A stretch of 64,000 bases of DNA from Spinacia oleracea (GCF_020520425.1 NC_079491.1:5815143-5879142), one strand, 5' to 3'; shown: positions 20,756-34,039, numbered from the stretch's first letter. The notes: a model not told the origin generated them from the sequence alone. Translations and numbers: made by a program.

Positions 20756-23700
20756 TTACAATTGTAACGAATGGTCATTCGCCAATAAAATCTCTTTTTT
20801 TACGAGCTCAAAAATAACCTTTAATCTGCGGGAGAATTTCTCGTTTATATTTTTAACGATTCTCTCTTGGAATTTGCAGTCTTTTAGCCACAAAATTCCC
20901 AGGTATACATCACATTTACATGCTTCTTTGGTCAATGAAAGACTTTCAAGATGATAGCTCAAATGTACCTGCAATTCACATCAAAATTGTACTCCGTACT
21001 AAGAAATAACGTACCTAAAAACAGATCGAACTAGAACCACTATATTAAGTTGCAAAAAAGAAAGTAAAACGTACACGAAAGTGGTCACCGAAGGGGATAT
21101 CATGGAGGGCCATGGCTTCATTCACCATCCATCCATCTGTTTTACCAAGGAGTGATTTTCTCTGTGTGCATCGAACTTCACCTCCAAACACGGAGACTTC
21201 ATAATTGAATTTGTAAGAAAGCTGTCTTTCGTAAACATCAGGCTTCACTGTCTGCCACTCTGTTGTCACATAGTTCAGGCAACCAGATTTTGACATGACT
21301 TTACGTTCTAGGTTTCCTCCTCCAAACATTTTCATCAAGGATTTGATCTGCAATGTAATTAGACTTAATCTTGTTATAAAAAGATGATAACTATCCACTA
21401 TTTCTACAAAATTATGAGTAAATAATGACAACTACCTGATTTTCCTAACACTTTCAGAATTCAAGAATTAGACATCTTCTCTATGGGAATTATTGTCCGC
21501 TCTGGATCTAACTCAAAGTGTGTCTAAGCATGTATCCAAGGATCTTTTGTGAGACAGATTCCAAGTGACAAAGACTTTATTTCCTCCGTTTTTTTTACTT
21601 CCTTTCATGGAAGTTGCATATTAGTTGCACCATTTTCTTTATGGTATGTCTTCACATAGTAAATACTCCCTTTACCCTTATTCACATTTAACATTTATCG
21701 TTGTTACCTAACTTTTTCCCTCTCTTTTGTTTGTTATCATATGGGCAATTTTGATATTTACAATTTTTGTGCCCAACCTAAATGGTGCAAGTTTTTTTTT
21801 AAAAAAGCCGGGAAAGTATAACATGTTAACATCTGGAAGACAGACAATCTAAGCTATAGCCAAAAAAAAGAAGCCATATAAAGTTATAAACCACTTACAT
21901 CGACTGGAACAGTAGTGGAATAAATCTTCAACTTATCCGAATCCTCAACATGGAAAAGAGAGCTGTCATTTTCATGAAGAACCAACAGACTTTCTTGATT
22001 CCCCTGATCTTCTGTGATCAATGCCTTCTTCTCAGGGGAAGCTGTTCTTGCTCTCCATAAGGCTATAATTGTCCTACCACCCATAACAAAAAGAGAATGA
22101 TTTCACACCGTAAAAAGCAGTCACGGTAAAAAATAAAGTTCCAAATGAGCAGCAGCAGAATTTTACCTGCTGGCAACTTCAAATGGAATAAACGATTGGA
22201 AATAGAACTTAAGTCTTCCCTCTTCATCCTGAGTCTTGGCTCCATGCCTTGCATCTGAGCCTCTCCCTTTCCGCAAGATTATGACGAGAGTAGGACTACC
22301 AAACGATGCCATTGAGGGATCTTGTACTTCAATATCTTCTATATCCTCCCATAAAAAGAAAAATCTGGTTTTGTGTCCGAAGATATTACCATAGAATCCC
22401 ACTATTCTTGCTGATAAAAAGAGACGACCCTGCAAAATTCACAACTTTTAGGGTGCCATAAAATTGATTAGAAGGTAAGGTTAACACTAATGTCTTACTC
22501 TAATTCAGCCCATGCTTGGAAAGAGAAATGAATTATGGTATAATCCGAAACCAGTCAATGGCTATAACAAAAGGGACAGTTCATTTTCCACATTCAAAGG
22601 ATGCCTTAACTATTCTGAACAATAATTTGCAGAATACAAATTACCCTCTCGTTCATTCTCCTCATTCAAAGGATGCCTGTACAATATAGAATGAGACTCA
22701 CTCTACATCTCCACCCACAACAAATCCATGCAACATAAAGAGTAATTATGCTTTAGAAGTTTAGAAGGTTTCTTAATAGCTGAATCAAATGAGATCTTCT
22801 TTGTTTAATTTATTTTCTCCACATGAATGCATTGGCTCCCACTCAAGAGAATTCCTAATTCTCTACAACCATAACATCATCCTTCACTTGTAACAAACAG
22901 ACTACTGTCAATCATATTGGACCAAAATAAAAATTAAAAAATAAGGAAAATATATATGGAATGTTAGAGATAAGATATTAGAGTTATATGAAAATATTAA
23001 AAATACCACACCTATACTGCTATACAATTCCTGATAACTCTAATATCTCATCCAAAACATGGATTGCAACTGTTATTCAGTGCTTAGATCATTGCACCCG
23101 CATATTCTTTACAGTATATAACATGTTTCTTTTCGCATACCTTATAAGTACACTTGCATGCAAAAAGAATAAGTCGGCACTAGCAGGTAAAACGAAAATG
23201 TAAGCGACTGGGCATATTGGGGAAAAAAATATGGAAAGTATGATAAAAAGAACATGCAACTGGGATATAAAATTGCATTAGTATTATAAAACCTATTCAA
23301 TGAATGAATGCAGAGAACGATTTGCATGAGTTGCATCATGATTCTAACAATCAACACTAAAATTATCACGAGTTGCATATGATTCCACTGCACAATGAAA
23401 TACTATATTCATGCAGAGTTACCTGCAAAGGCATCTTTCTCCTTAAAGAACATGAGTAATCTTTGATCAGAAATTCTTCTGGGGGCAAACCAAAAAGCTT
23501 CTGAAACGAAGAATTTTTATGGGGAGACCGAAGATTCAACTGTCAAATACATTACAAGTTACATCAGCTCTCTCATCAAGGGACACAAATTCATAACAAT
23601 CAAATGGAATTTTATATGAAACAATAACTAACTGCGCAATTCTTCGCTAAGCAGCCCTAAAAAAGGAGTAATATACAGTAATTCCTTACCTTCTTTCCAA

Positions 23701-26700
23701 CTTCTTTTTCCATTTTCGTGAGGTATTCTTTGATTGTTTCAACTCCCTTCTTATTCTCCACGAAGATTCTTAAATGCAGTCTTGCCTGTGAGGAAACAGC
23801 CTTCCCTTCAAGAGGAACCCACATGTCAGCCAACTCTGTTGCCGAGTGCTTCAGAAAATTGATCTCTGTCTGCCCAAGTGTGGCTGCCGGGTCAAATGGG
23901 CCACCAAAATCAAATACTTCCACATCAAGGACAGATGGTAGCTCCTCTGAAGCATCAAACTCAAGTATCTCTGCCCAAATTCATAGAAAGTCCATCAAAA
24001 ACAGTGATCAAATGGAGAAAAAACATGAACAAGATATACTATAAGCGAAGGCCAAACCATTCCATTGTGGATCACAGGTTTGAAGCTGTACAGAACTTGT
24101 CCTCGTTTTTCCATTACAGGTAAAGACCACAAAGGGATCAGAAAGTTCTGTTGCATCTAATGACGGCAAATTGACGGCTTCAACCAAAGCCACAGTAACT
24201 TTCCACCCATCACCTTGAGATTTGATCCCGTGATCATTTCCTGCATATAGAGTACGACGATAAAGATATGCACACAGTATAAATAGATTTAAACCTTTCA
24301 AATTAGGGTATATAGATAACTAATAAAGGAGTAGATTATTACCTACACGTAATCTGGCTTGCACAAAGAGTGAAACCATGTTATATACACGCTCTAATAG
24401 AAGTACTAAGACCCCACAAGTGATTAGCTGTCCAAAACTGTCAGGCAAAACGAGACCATTAATCTCAAGTCCCTGAGGCTTGTGAGGCTCAGAAAGTAGA
24501 ATATGTACTACTACATATAAGGTAAAAAAGGTGGCGGAAAATACGGTCAAGTTCCCAAAATACTCAGTAGCCAACTCCCAATGTGATTGATGTTCCCTTT
24601 GAAGAGCTTCCAATACATGATCCTTTTCTGATGAATCTTCACTATCCAACACTTTAAACTTCTGAGCCAGCAATCTACTGAAATGGTCAAAGCTCTCTCT
24701 CACACCTTGTCTAGCTCCACCCTCAATCATACCTTTCATCATGGTACTCTGCGAAAAGTTTATGCCCCAAGAAATCAGAAGACGGGAGGATTCCTCACCT
24801 GAAGATAATTCTGGACCAGGCATGATCTTGTACAGCAACTCAACCTTGAATGTATTCCCATATGGAACATCTGGTGTAGCTATACTTACAAAAACAGCAA
24901 ACTCAACACCATCAGCTTTCACATAAGTTTGCTCCTCAGTGGCTTTAACAGACTTGACTAATTTGCTTGGAGGATTTGTGTAGGTGACCAAACGTGTTAA
25001 ACGTGGTGAATCCGCTGATTTGCATGTCCAGGGACCCTCTTGTATATCAGTTGATCCCTGTATCTCTGCAAGTTCTCTCCTAAACTGTGAATCTGGAGCA
25101 AACAGAAAGGCATTAAGATCTTTCGAAGTAACCACATACGTCTGATCAAGAAGAATTCCGCCTTGCAGGTTCTCAGGCAGGTCTACTTCCTCATCTCTAC
25201 ATTGCATCATATCTAATCCTTCTTCAAAGCTACTAGATGAGATTGATTCCTCCTGAACATCATCTTCATACTCACATGGACTAACACTTAAATCTGAAGA
25301 CTCGTCACTTTTAGATTTAGAGGGTTCCCCATTCTTATGCAAAAGCTTTTCCAAACGTTTAGTAACAGCTTTCATCATTCTTTTTCCATGTCGAGCCTTT
25401 GGAGAAGGAGTTGTTGGAGAAAAGGACTTTACAGATAAATGATCAGGGCTATTCTCTTGCTTATCAAAAGATGTTCTGATACTTGGTTCTTCAGACAAAG
25501 ATAGACCCGCATTAGCAAGATGTTCTCTTCCGTGCAGAGTGAGAGTCAAAAGAATTTTTCCTACATGTGTTAGGTTATTTTGTTTAGATGCACAGCAGAA
25601 ACAAAAACTAAGATAGAAACTGATACCAACTACCAAGTGAAAAAAGATGGTTTTATCATATCTCACTCAGAAAAAACAAAAACAAAAAAGGACTGTACAA
25701 CCTAATTGACGATGAAGAATTGAAACAACAAACAATTGCTACAAGTTAGTTTCAGTGCTCACTTGAGTACAAAATAAAGTACGTCCTATTATAATCTCTT
25801 CCAACAAAAACCACTGAACAAAACAAGTATAGACCAAATTTTCGAAGTTTACGCGTTTGATGAAATGGTTGTAGGTAAGATAAGCGCTTCTACATTTTAT
25901 GACAACCTAAGCTACTAGTTTGGTTCATAAGATGAGCATTTAACTCCACCACTACAAGCTTTTCAAGAGCAATGCTGCAGCAACACAAAATACATGGTTT
26001 GAATAGCCTATATTCTGCGCATAATACCCACAAAAGATGAGCAACTCCTGAACCTCAAATTATTTGGACACAATATCCACATAACAAGAGCAAAACGCTC
26101 TAAAGCTTCTAGTCTTTAATATTAAATATCACTGAATAGCACCCCTATTATATAACAGTTTAAGAGCATCTTTTCAGGCTTGCAATCCATGATTGTTTAA
26201 GGCAACGCGTTTCTGCTCATGCCGAAGTTGTGAGAAAATCCTAGCCAACCAATTAACAAGATGAGCTACAAAGCTTCTGAATCATACTCTTTTGAGCATA
26301 TTTTCTTAGGATACATTTTCACATTCATCCACACATGAAGGTGTTTTACCTTTCAATGCAGCAAGAAATTCAAATAACAAGCATGTCTGAAGTTGAATGG
26401 CAGAAAATAAGCATACCATATTCCTTCCATTCAACCCTTACTAAAGCAAGAAACTGATAATAACTTGTAGTATCAGCAATTCAGCAACCCTTCCTTCCAT
26501 TGCAAAGCAACATTTTTATATTTAATCATCTAAACTAGATCGGTTAAGTATAAGATTGCATGTCTTCACAACCCCATACCAGCCAATGAACAGGATATGA
26601 TGATTAAACAACAAGATTTCAATGATTTCCAACTCTCATAGCCACACATAATGATCACATTGTTCCACACTTTCAAACTAATACTACCTTTCTCCGGATT

Positions 26701-27237
26701 TAGTCGTCACATTACTAGTTCAAATTACACTATCAAAGTAACAATTAATCCCAAAATGCAAAATACTCAATCAAACTCTAAACACATTATTCATTCATTC
26801 ATATACAAATGGGAACAATAGTACAAAACTAAAAAAATATTCAAAAAGGGAGTTCAAGAAAATCAAAAATACAAACCACAATCTCTTTTCGTATTCTTCC
26901 CAGTTTTAGGCTTGTGAAGGGAAAACCACGTTGGGGGTAAACATTCATTCTCTTCGCCGACGACGGTCCATACCGGAATCCGAACCCGACCCACCAAAAA
27001 CCCCGAAACGTTAAAGAACCGGGAATAAGAATCATCATCACCATCATGGTGATAAATTGACAAAACAAGTTCATCCTCCAATTCATGAACCCGGAACACA
27101 AACTCCTCATTCCAAACCGGGTCCGACCCTGTAACAATCCGGGTTTTAGACTTGAATTTACCCACTTGAAGCTTCACATAACTACAGTTTTTCACTGGTA
27201 AATCCTTTGCTTCTAATATATACACATACAATCTCAT
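20756..27237 (-). CDS. C2, VASt and GRAM domain protein (At5g50170 type)
   Basis: Nine exons with GT-AG introns: 27237-26877, 25560-24343, 24240-24058, 23970-23690, 23500-23423, 22429-22167, 22073-21899, 21347-21075 and 20968-20756, encoding about 1014 residues in phase throughout. Order of parts: N-terminal C2 (residues 1-120, MRLYVYILEAKDLPVK... SDPVWNEEFVFRV); an acidic Ser-rich linker; VASt 1 (about 250-425); a hydrophobic stretch with possible membrane segments (about 445-525); C2 number 2 (about 535-640, DPFVVFTCNGKTRTSS); GRAM (about 690-790); VASt 2 (about 855-1010). VASt-GRAM proteins act at membrane contact sites and bind lipids. A related Arabidopsis family member is At1g03370, but this N-terminus matches At5g50170 better. 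The first C2 lacks the usual acidic loop 1, so calcium binding there is doubtful. Confidence 0.92.
25561..26876 (-). other. Large intron 1 of the C2/VASt/GRAM gene
   Basis: A 1.3-kb intron between the first C2 exon and the VASt exon. AT-rich, with no recognisable element or nested gene. Confidence 0.8.
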
Positions 27238-27685
27238 TATTAATGGCGGTAATTGTTGTTGTTTTGGGTTGATTTTTGATGCGAAAAAATGGGGTTTTCT
27301 TGAAATTTATTAGAGAGAGAAAGGGAGGTGGGTTATGACGTTATGTAAGCAAAGGGAGGAGAGAGAAAATGAATTGAAGAGGAAGCCATGGGGGAAAACG
27401 TGGAAGAGGAAGGAAAGTGACACGAGGGAGGAGGTAGAAGAGGAGGGAAATGTCAGTGCATTTTTTTGTTTATCAAAATTGGATTTCTTTGAAACAAATC
27501 CAATAAAACAGTGAGTTTGTCTTTATTGACTAATGACTTTTGTGTACACCCATTTTAAGCAAATAATAATTGAGAATGTAAATTGCATTTTCGTTACCAA
27601 TTTCGTTACAATTCATAATAAATTGATTTAATTACATTTAAATATGTTAAGTTGTTAATATAATAATACGGAATATTCCATATTA
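27238..27685 (-). promoter_or_regulatory. Presumed leader and promoter of the C2/VASt/GRAM gene
   Basis: Sequence 5' of the start codon. It is purine-rich on the plus strand (GAGAGAAAGGGAGG, AGGAAGCCATGGG), as is typical of a CT-rich plant leader on the transcribed strand. No certain TATA box is seen. Confidence 0.35.
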
Positions 27686-27932
27686 GGCCCTGTTCTGTTC
27701 ACCTTATTTCCACTTATTTCAGTAAAAATAAGTTCAGATAAGTTCAGATAAGTTCAGTTAATTTCAGATAAGTTCAGATAAGATAAGTTCAGGAAAAATA
27801 AGGGTTGGCCAAATACAATTTATAACTAAAATAAGTTTTGATAAGTTATAATAAGTTCAGATAAGTTCAGATAAGTTCAGATAAGATAAGTTCAGAAAAA
27901 ATAAGTGGAAATCAGGTGAATAGAACGCAGCC
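27686..27932. mobile_element. Tourist-like (PIF/Harbinger) MITE with TTA target duplication
   Basis: The 247-bp element starts GGCCCTGTTCTGTTCACC and ends (inverted) GGCTGCGTTCTATTCACC, flanked by TTA at 27683-27685 and 27933-27935. The interior is built of repeated AAGTTCAGAT units. A TTA duplication and ends of this kind are typical of PIF/Harbinger MITEs. A split relative lies at 18044-18773. Confidence 0.8.
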
Positions 27933-28272
27933 TTACTCCGTATGTATTTACTTTTACGCGCAATTTTATAAACTAACCGTTTAAGTTAAAACGTTTTATG
28001 TCGTATCAGTAGCTATCATATATTAGTCGGTTCAGCTACACAAATAGGGATCACGTAGCGATATGTGTCAGAAATACATCCACTTTCTTTAAACTAACCG
28101 GGAATTAAATTTAATTTGTTGGCATTATTTTTTTAATGTGTTGAAATAAATTCCAAATATAGTTAAGCATTAAGTCTACGTATTTCAAATGATGAAATGT
28201 TGTTCACAAGAATGGAGAGGCGACTAACCGTTATGTGTTTATAAACACATAACAAGGGCACAATGTACCATT

Positions 28273-28292
28273 TTATATATATATATATATAT
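28273..28292. repeat. (TA)n microsatellite
   Basis: A pure TA dinucleotide run of about ten units in AT-rich intergenic DNA. Confidence 0.85.
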
Positions 28293-28350
28293 ACAATTTT
28301 CTTTTTTTATACCATTGTTCTTTTTTAAACAATTATTTTCATTTTTGATA

Positions 28351-28648
28351 GGCGAAATTGACATGAATAATCCCAACTTTCACCTTTCTTCTCAAAATAA
28401 TCCCAACTTTGGATTATTCCAAAATAATCCTAACTTTTGAGGGCATCTTCTCAAATAAACTAAACTATCAGTTTTCTTGCCTACACTAATCCGTTTTAGG
28501 TCTATAATATATAGAAAATTAATAGTTCGTATTACTTTGAGAAGGTACCCCTAAAAATGGTACTATTATAAAACAATCCAAAGTTGAAATTATTTTTAAA
28601 AGACTGGTGAAAGTTGATAATCTTGGGATTATTCATGTCAATTTTTCC
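28351..28648. mobile_element. TIR-bearing MITE of unassigned family
   Basis: AAATTGACATGAATAATCCC at the left end (28355) is matched in inverted orientation at the right end (to about 28645). TCAACTTTCACC-like words continue the inverted similarity inward. The element is about 295 bp, non-coding, with a directly repeated AATAATCCCAACTTT near the left end. The target duplication is not clear. Confidence 0.6.
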
Positions 28649-29041
28649 AAATAACATTGAAAGTTTAATGTATTTACATAATCCCCATCTAATATTTTAG
28701 ATATATATAACCGTTATTGAAATTTACTTTCTCAAAGCGATTATACATCCAGTTTTTAGTACTTGGTATGGTTGGTTGGGTTTTCATCTCATTAAATCTC
28801 TTCAAAGTTTCAACTATGCAGTTTACTTGCTAGAAGTCTTGATTGCTCTTCTTACCAAAAATGAATAAAATAATTGTATTTATTTAATATTCCATATAAG
28901 TATATAAGACTTACGTTTAGCAGTTTTAATGTTTGCATGACTTTCTACATAAAGTGAAAGAGGAGAATCTAAGCAGTGGCAGTTAAGAATTTGATAATTA
29001 AAGTTCACTTTGCTTGTGTTGGAAAATTTGGACTAATAAAC
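28649..29041. other. Intergenic DNA at the insertion site of the Tat element
   Basis: AT-rich host DNA ending TAAAC at 29037-29041. The same five bases follow the right LTR. No gene is recognised. Confidence 0.6.
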
Positions 29042-29505
29042 TGTTCCGGGTGTGGAATGAGAACAACTGACTGTGGGATACTGGATTCCTGTCGAGATTG
29101 CCGGTTGATATCTGCACAACAGAATGGATTAACTAGCCTCGGGGGTGGTTCGAGGATCCCCCCTCCGATGCTTAAGTAAGATTACTGAGAGATTAAGAGA
29201 TGATTAAGAAATGATTAGAGAGTAAGAAAGAAGTGTGTTTAAGTGTTTGTGTACCTCATAGCAATAAATGAGGTGCTCCTTATATAGACCAATCCAAGGG
29301 TACGATCTGGTAGGTCCCTTGTGGTTAGATAGCGACCTGTTGATAGTGACCCTTGGCTGGTTGTCTCCATGATAATGCCGGTAGGCTGTCTCGCAGAAAT
29401 GCCGGTAGAGGATATTTACCTAAGATGACCAGGTTACCTGCAGGTTAAGTTTACGTACGGGGAGTTCTGCCGGTACCAGGTGGTGCCGGTAGGACACCCC
29501 GTACA
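29042..29505 (-). repeat. 3' LTR of the Tat element
   Basis: 464 bp, practically identical to the right LTR. A TATA-like CTATATAAGG (minus strand) lies at about 29279-29288. It begins TG and ends CA on both strands. Confidence 0.92.
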
Positions 29506-29935
29506 ACTAGCCCCCTCAGAGTAAGCGCATATATGATCATTGTTGCGCTTGCTCTGAGTTTAATGGGAAAAAATAAGTATTATTTTGATACCTGGTGGTA
29601 CAACTAGCCCCCTCAGAGTGAAGCGCAGGTGCTGACTGCGTTGCGAGTGTTTATGAGAAAAGACCGCGAACAGTTTGACGACTGCCTTCGCTCTGAATGA
29701 ATGACTTTGTTGCTAGGTCCTTTTTGGAAAAAATATTTGGACGACTGGCCCCCTTGGAAAAAGATTTTGACGACTAGCCCCCTTGAAAAAGATTTGGACG
29801 ACTAGCCCCCTTGAAATTGCCGTTTGGACGACTAGCCCCCTTGAAAAAGATTTGGACGACTAGCCCCCTTGAAATTGCCGTTTGGACGACTAGCCCCCTT
29901 GAAAAAGATTTGGACGACTAGCCCCCTTGGGAATA
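29503..29935 (-). repeat. Reiterated polypurine-tract-like units next to the 3' LTR
   Basis: On the plus strand, GACGACTAGCCCCCTTG occurs about seven times at 28-30 bp spacing (from about 29738 to 29932), alternating two spacer types (AAAAAGATTTG and AAATTGCCGTTTG). Two diverged relatives, ACAACTAGCCCCCTCAGAG, lie at 29503 and about 29599. On the element's coding strand each unit reads AAGGGGGCTAGTC, very like the tract abutting the 3' LTR (TGAGGGGGCTAGTT). Confidence 0.8.
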
Positions 29936-30551
29936 CTTCAGATGACTACCGCTTTTCGAATTTTTTCCCTTACAAGTGGCGGGAGATTGCTAGCCACGTT
30001 CCTCCACGTGGCCTTCATCCTGTGCCTTATTTTTTGCGCTTAATCTGGGTCGTTGATTCTGAATGTAACTGACCTTTTAACTGCTTAACTTACGGGTCGT
30101 GACGTTTTGCATACCCCCCTTTTACCAATAAAAGGCCTTAACCTCTTCGAGATTTTTCATTTCACCCACTTTATTCTTGAACTTCCGACCTTTCTCTCTC
30201 TCTTCCCCTGGGTTTTTCGCTGAAATTTGTTGTTGTTTGATTCTCAAGCTTTTGCTGTTGTTGTGGTTTGAATTTTCCAAGGTTTATTAGCCTCCTTTTT
30301 CGTTGTTACCGAATATCGGGTTTTTCTCCCTCTCTTATTTTTGTGCTTGATTTTCTTTCGTTTCTGTGTTTTTGTAGGTTCTCCCTGTTTTTCTCTTTCG
30401 CGTGCTTCATTTGTCTTTCAAACTCCAGAAAAAACAGTAGGTACCCACCCCTCTATTTTGCTACTCTTTGCTATACATATATTTTTGTTTTTGCATTTCT
30501 GTGGTGTCAAATTTTTTCTTGTTTTTAATTATCCGCCGCCTTTAAAACAAA

Positions 30552-33500
30552 ATGACCAAAAATGTGGGTGGGGACAACCCTTCTTCTCAGCCTTCTGGGT
30601 TTACCGGTTGGAGTGTTCCTCAAGAGAGTAATTGTAGTTGGGCCCGGGAGGAGCCGTGTTCTCAATCTAATTTAAGACGGGCTGCCATTCGTGAGGTTTA
30701 TGCTGAGGGTTTGAATCAGGCTGAGAGAGAGCGTTGTTATGCCCTACATCATCTGCGGGCTCGAATGATACGGGAAGTGAGGTCTCGCGAGCATCCTATT
30801 CCAGCTTCTGAGCCTGCTTTAGATGTTTCTCCCCTTTCGGTGCGGTATTATATTCGTGATTACCGGGAATTCTTGAATTCCACCGGCAGTGGCCACGGGC
30901 AGTATGGAACTAATACTGGCAACTTCGGTGTTTCTTTTGGTCAGGCTGATAGGATGGCTTCCGAACAACCGGCTAGCACTAGTGGCCGCCGCCCTGGTAA
31001 AGAGCCTGTTAATGATGATATTGATATGGCTACCGGCGAATACTCCGATGGTGATTCCATCTTTGAGGATTCCGCCGGCAAGGGTGTTGATGCTCATGGG
31101 GGTGATGATGGTGAAGATGCTGGCGTTTCTGGTAGGGATGACGCAGACATTGGAGACGACGGTATTGGTTCAGATGATGACGATCCGGCCGACGTGATAG
31201 TCGCTGAAGTTCTTGCGGATGAGGCTAAAGAACAGCCTTATTTTACCGACGACTCCACGGATGTTCATAGGAAAGAAGAACTCCCTCCTTTAAAAAGTCT
31301 TCCTCGCACAACCGCGATTTTGACGTCTTGGCGCGATCTGATCATAAAGAAGAATCATGTGGTTCATGGAGGGACTTTTCTTGGATTGCCGGCTGAGTAT
31401 AAGCTGGTAGTGCCGGATGAAGGTGCAACTATATTCGACTGTCCTCCCGGCCATATTGCTGTGTATGCGAAGCATTTCGATTTTGGGCTTCGCTTTCCTC
31501 TGCACCCCTTTGTTGAGAAAATATTCCGGGCCTGGAACGTCTGCTTGGCCCAAGTTACCCCTACTACCATCAGAACTGTTATCTCATATGTCTGGTTGTG
31601 TTTGTTTAAACAATGGCCGCTGACGTTGAATTTGTTCAAGCGGCTGTTATGGTTGAAGAAGGATGGAGAGACGGGGTGGATGTCGGCGTATAGCGCAACG
31701 AAGAGAAAGACTGTGCATCCTCCTTTGTCGAGCTGTAAAGATTGGCAGGATCGCTTTTACTTCGTTCAAGTTCCTGACGGCTTTTTGCTCCGACGGACAT
31801 TTTCTAAACCCCGGCCTCGAATGGAGCAGTATGACCAGCGTGGTTTGGGCCGGCGGGAGAGAAAGGCTTTTGATTATTTGGCGTGTGACATTTTAGATGT
31901 CGGCCTCAGCAAAAAACAGGCTGTTAATCGAAATTGGCTCCCTAATGCCTATTATATTTTGGGTAATCAGCCCTTGTCCGCTGTCGGCCTTTGCAACACC
32001 CACTGCTTTGGTAAACATATTTTCAGCCGAATGGGATGTACTTATTATTGCTACTTACAGCTTTGTGTATTGCATAAGTTTCTTGCCGGTTTTAATTGAG
32101 TCCTTGTCTTTGCAGGTACTAAAACATTGGATAGAGAAATTCTCGGTTTTGACGAGAATTGGCGACCTGTGTGCACGCAGCCTCCGCCGCCTAAGGGAAA
32201 GTACGACACCATATCAACGTATTCGACCCGAGCTTCATCTCGTCGCTCTACTGCCACTGTTGCAAAGAATCGTGTGAGTGCTGCCTGCAAATCCAAATCC
32301 TCCTCTGTCGTTGTTTCTCAAGCTCCGCCTTCATCCACAATGCAATCCAATCCAACAGGCCGAGGTGGAACCCGCCGAAAAAGGTCGTCTCTTAATTCCA
32401 GTCGGTCTAATCCGACTAAGAGGGCAAGGGCCACTGGTGAGGATGATGCTTACGCCGATCACGAGGCAAATGAGCCGGTCTTGGAGTCTGCCGCCAAGAA
32501 AACTACTGATACCGCCCTTCAGGCGCAGCCGTCTCCACCAGCTTCTATTGAGATTTTGGACGAGGGTATTGTCGGCGGTTTTATTGAGGACTTCCACCGG
32601 CAAGCTACTTCTGCTGCTGTTACCGGTGGTAACTCTAGTATGCCTCCCGTCAGTCGCAGCGAGAACAAGTCTGGTGATTCTCGACTGAATTATCATCTGC
32701 CGCTTCGTACCGGCGGTTGGATTGAGGATACCCCCTTTAAGATCCCGGAAGCAATGAAATCATGGTTCGGGTCTTTTGGCGGCGAACCCACCGATCAGTT
32801 CTACCCAAACATTGATCTGCTGTGTGGGGAGTCGGTGGCGACGGATTCTGCTAAGGACGGTGGGGATTTGGGCTATCGTGCTTTTCGGGATCTGATTACT
32901 CCTGCTGACAGGCCACAGGGTCAGATTGACGCCCCTGCTGCTCAGCATTTCAACGATTTGTACAAGGTATTTCTTGCTTAGTTTGCTACAACTTTCTATC
33001 CGGCCATTTTTTGATTACTCACTTGCCATTTTTTTTTTTGTTTCTTAGGCTGTTCAATCCAACATGGATTTGTACTATGTCTATCGTTGGAACCAGATGC
33101 AGCTGACGCAGAATAACATTGATATTGCCGAGCTGAAGAAGCGGGCTGAGGCGGCTGAATCTGCTTTGAAGATTAACGAGAAGAAGTTGGAGAGTGCTTC
33201 TTCGAATTTGGAGGCGGCGAACCGAAGGCTGGAAGAGGTTGAGCCGAAGCTGAAGGCTGAAACTGAGAGGGCAGACGGTCTGACTGAGGAGCTGACTGAT
33301 CTTAACCAGAGTTTGCCTGTGGTGAAGAAGACTGCCGCCAAGAGGGCTGTTGATAAGCTTCTCCAGTCTGACTGGTTTAATGATATTCTTACTCTGCGCC
33401 ATAACGGTGGTTGGTGCGCTGCTCATCGGGTCGTTTGCCATGTGAAGAAGCTGGATGAGGATGGGTGGCAAGAATTTGAGGCTGGGTATGAGGAGAAGGA

Positions 33501-33636
33501 GCTGTACAAGGTTGCTACCGGCTTTGAGCCTCAGGAGCTACCCGAGGCTGTGATTTGCAATGCCAATCAAAAAACCTTGCCCCCCTTGCAAGTTCCAGAA
33601 GATGCCTACTGGTCTGGTGATGAGCATGTCGTTTGA
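30552..33636 (+). CDS. Antisense additional ORF of the Tat element (putative gypsy-type domain)
   Basis: On the strand opposite gag-pol, open blocks at 30552-32099, 32127-32981 and 33064-33636 lie one after another with short intron-like joints. The first block has an acidic Asp/Gly-rich region, then a domain with FDCPPGHIAVYAKHFDFGLR and FPLHPFVEKIFRAWNV. This resembles the Pfam family called putative gypsy type transposon (Transposase_28). The last block is a coiled coil (AELKKRAEAAESALKINEKK and following). Such aORFs are described for Tat-lineage elements; their function is unknown. It is part of the fossil element and is described only as such. Confidence 0.7.
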
Positions 33637-34039
33637 CGGTCTTGGCAGTCATCACCCTCCTCTTCTTGCGGATCCTCTACTTTTCCCAGCCGGCCTCGTA
33701 CATGTTAGGGTTTTATAGCTTAGGCGGTTGGCTTTTGACTTTTTGCCAGATGCTGTTAGGGCACTTATTGTTGATGTAACATATCTTAGAACATCGTTTT
33801 ATTGTAGGGGTGTCGGTTTTAATCGACATCTTTTGTGCCTTGTGATCAGCTAATCACTTCGCAAGATTTTTTGGTGATGGCTGTCGGTTTTTAGTGTTTT
33901 TTCTGCTGTAACCATGCATTTATAACAAGTAGTTTTTTGATTGTATGTTTACTTCGTTTTGTGTATGATACTTCCATTTTATTAGCATGAACTCTTATTT
34001 GTTGACGGCCTTTCTATATTTCTATCTTGTTGAAATGAT

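Noticed and set aside
21664-21819. Possible Stowaway-like ends (ACTCCCTTTACCC and inverted ACTTTCCCGGC)
   Set aside because: Inverted similarity is limited to a few bases, so it was not called as a feature.
24008-24123. Plus-strand frames opposite the C2/GRAM exons
   Set aside because: They overlap well-supported minus-strand exons and show no domain.
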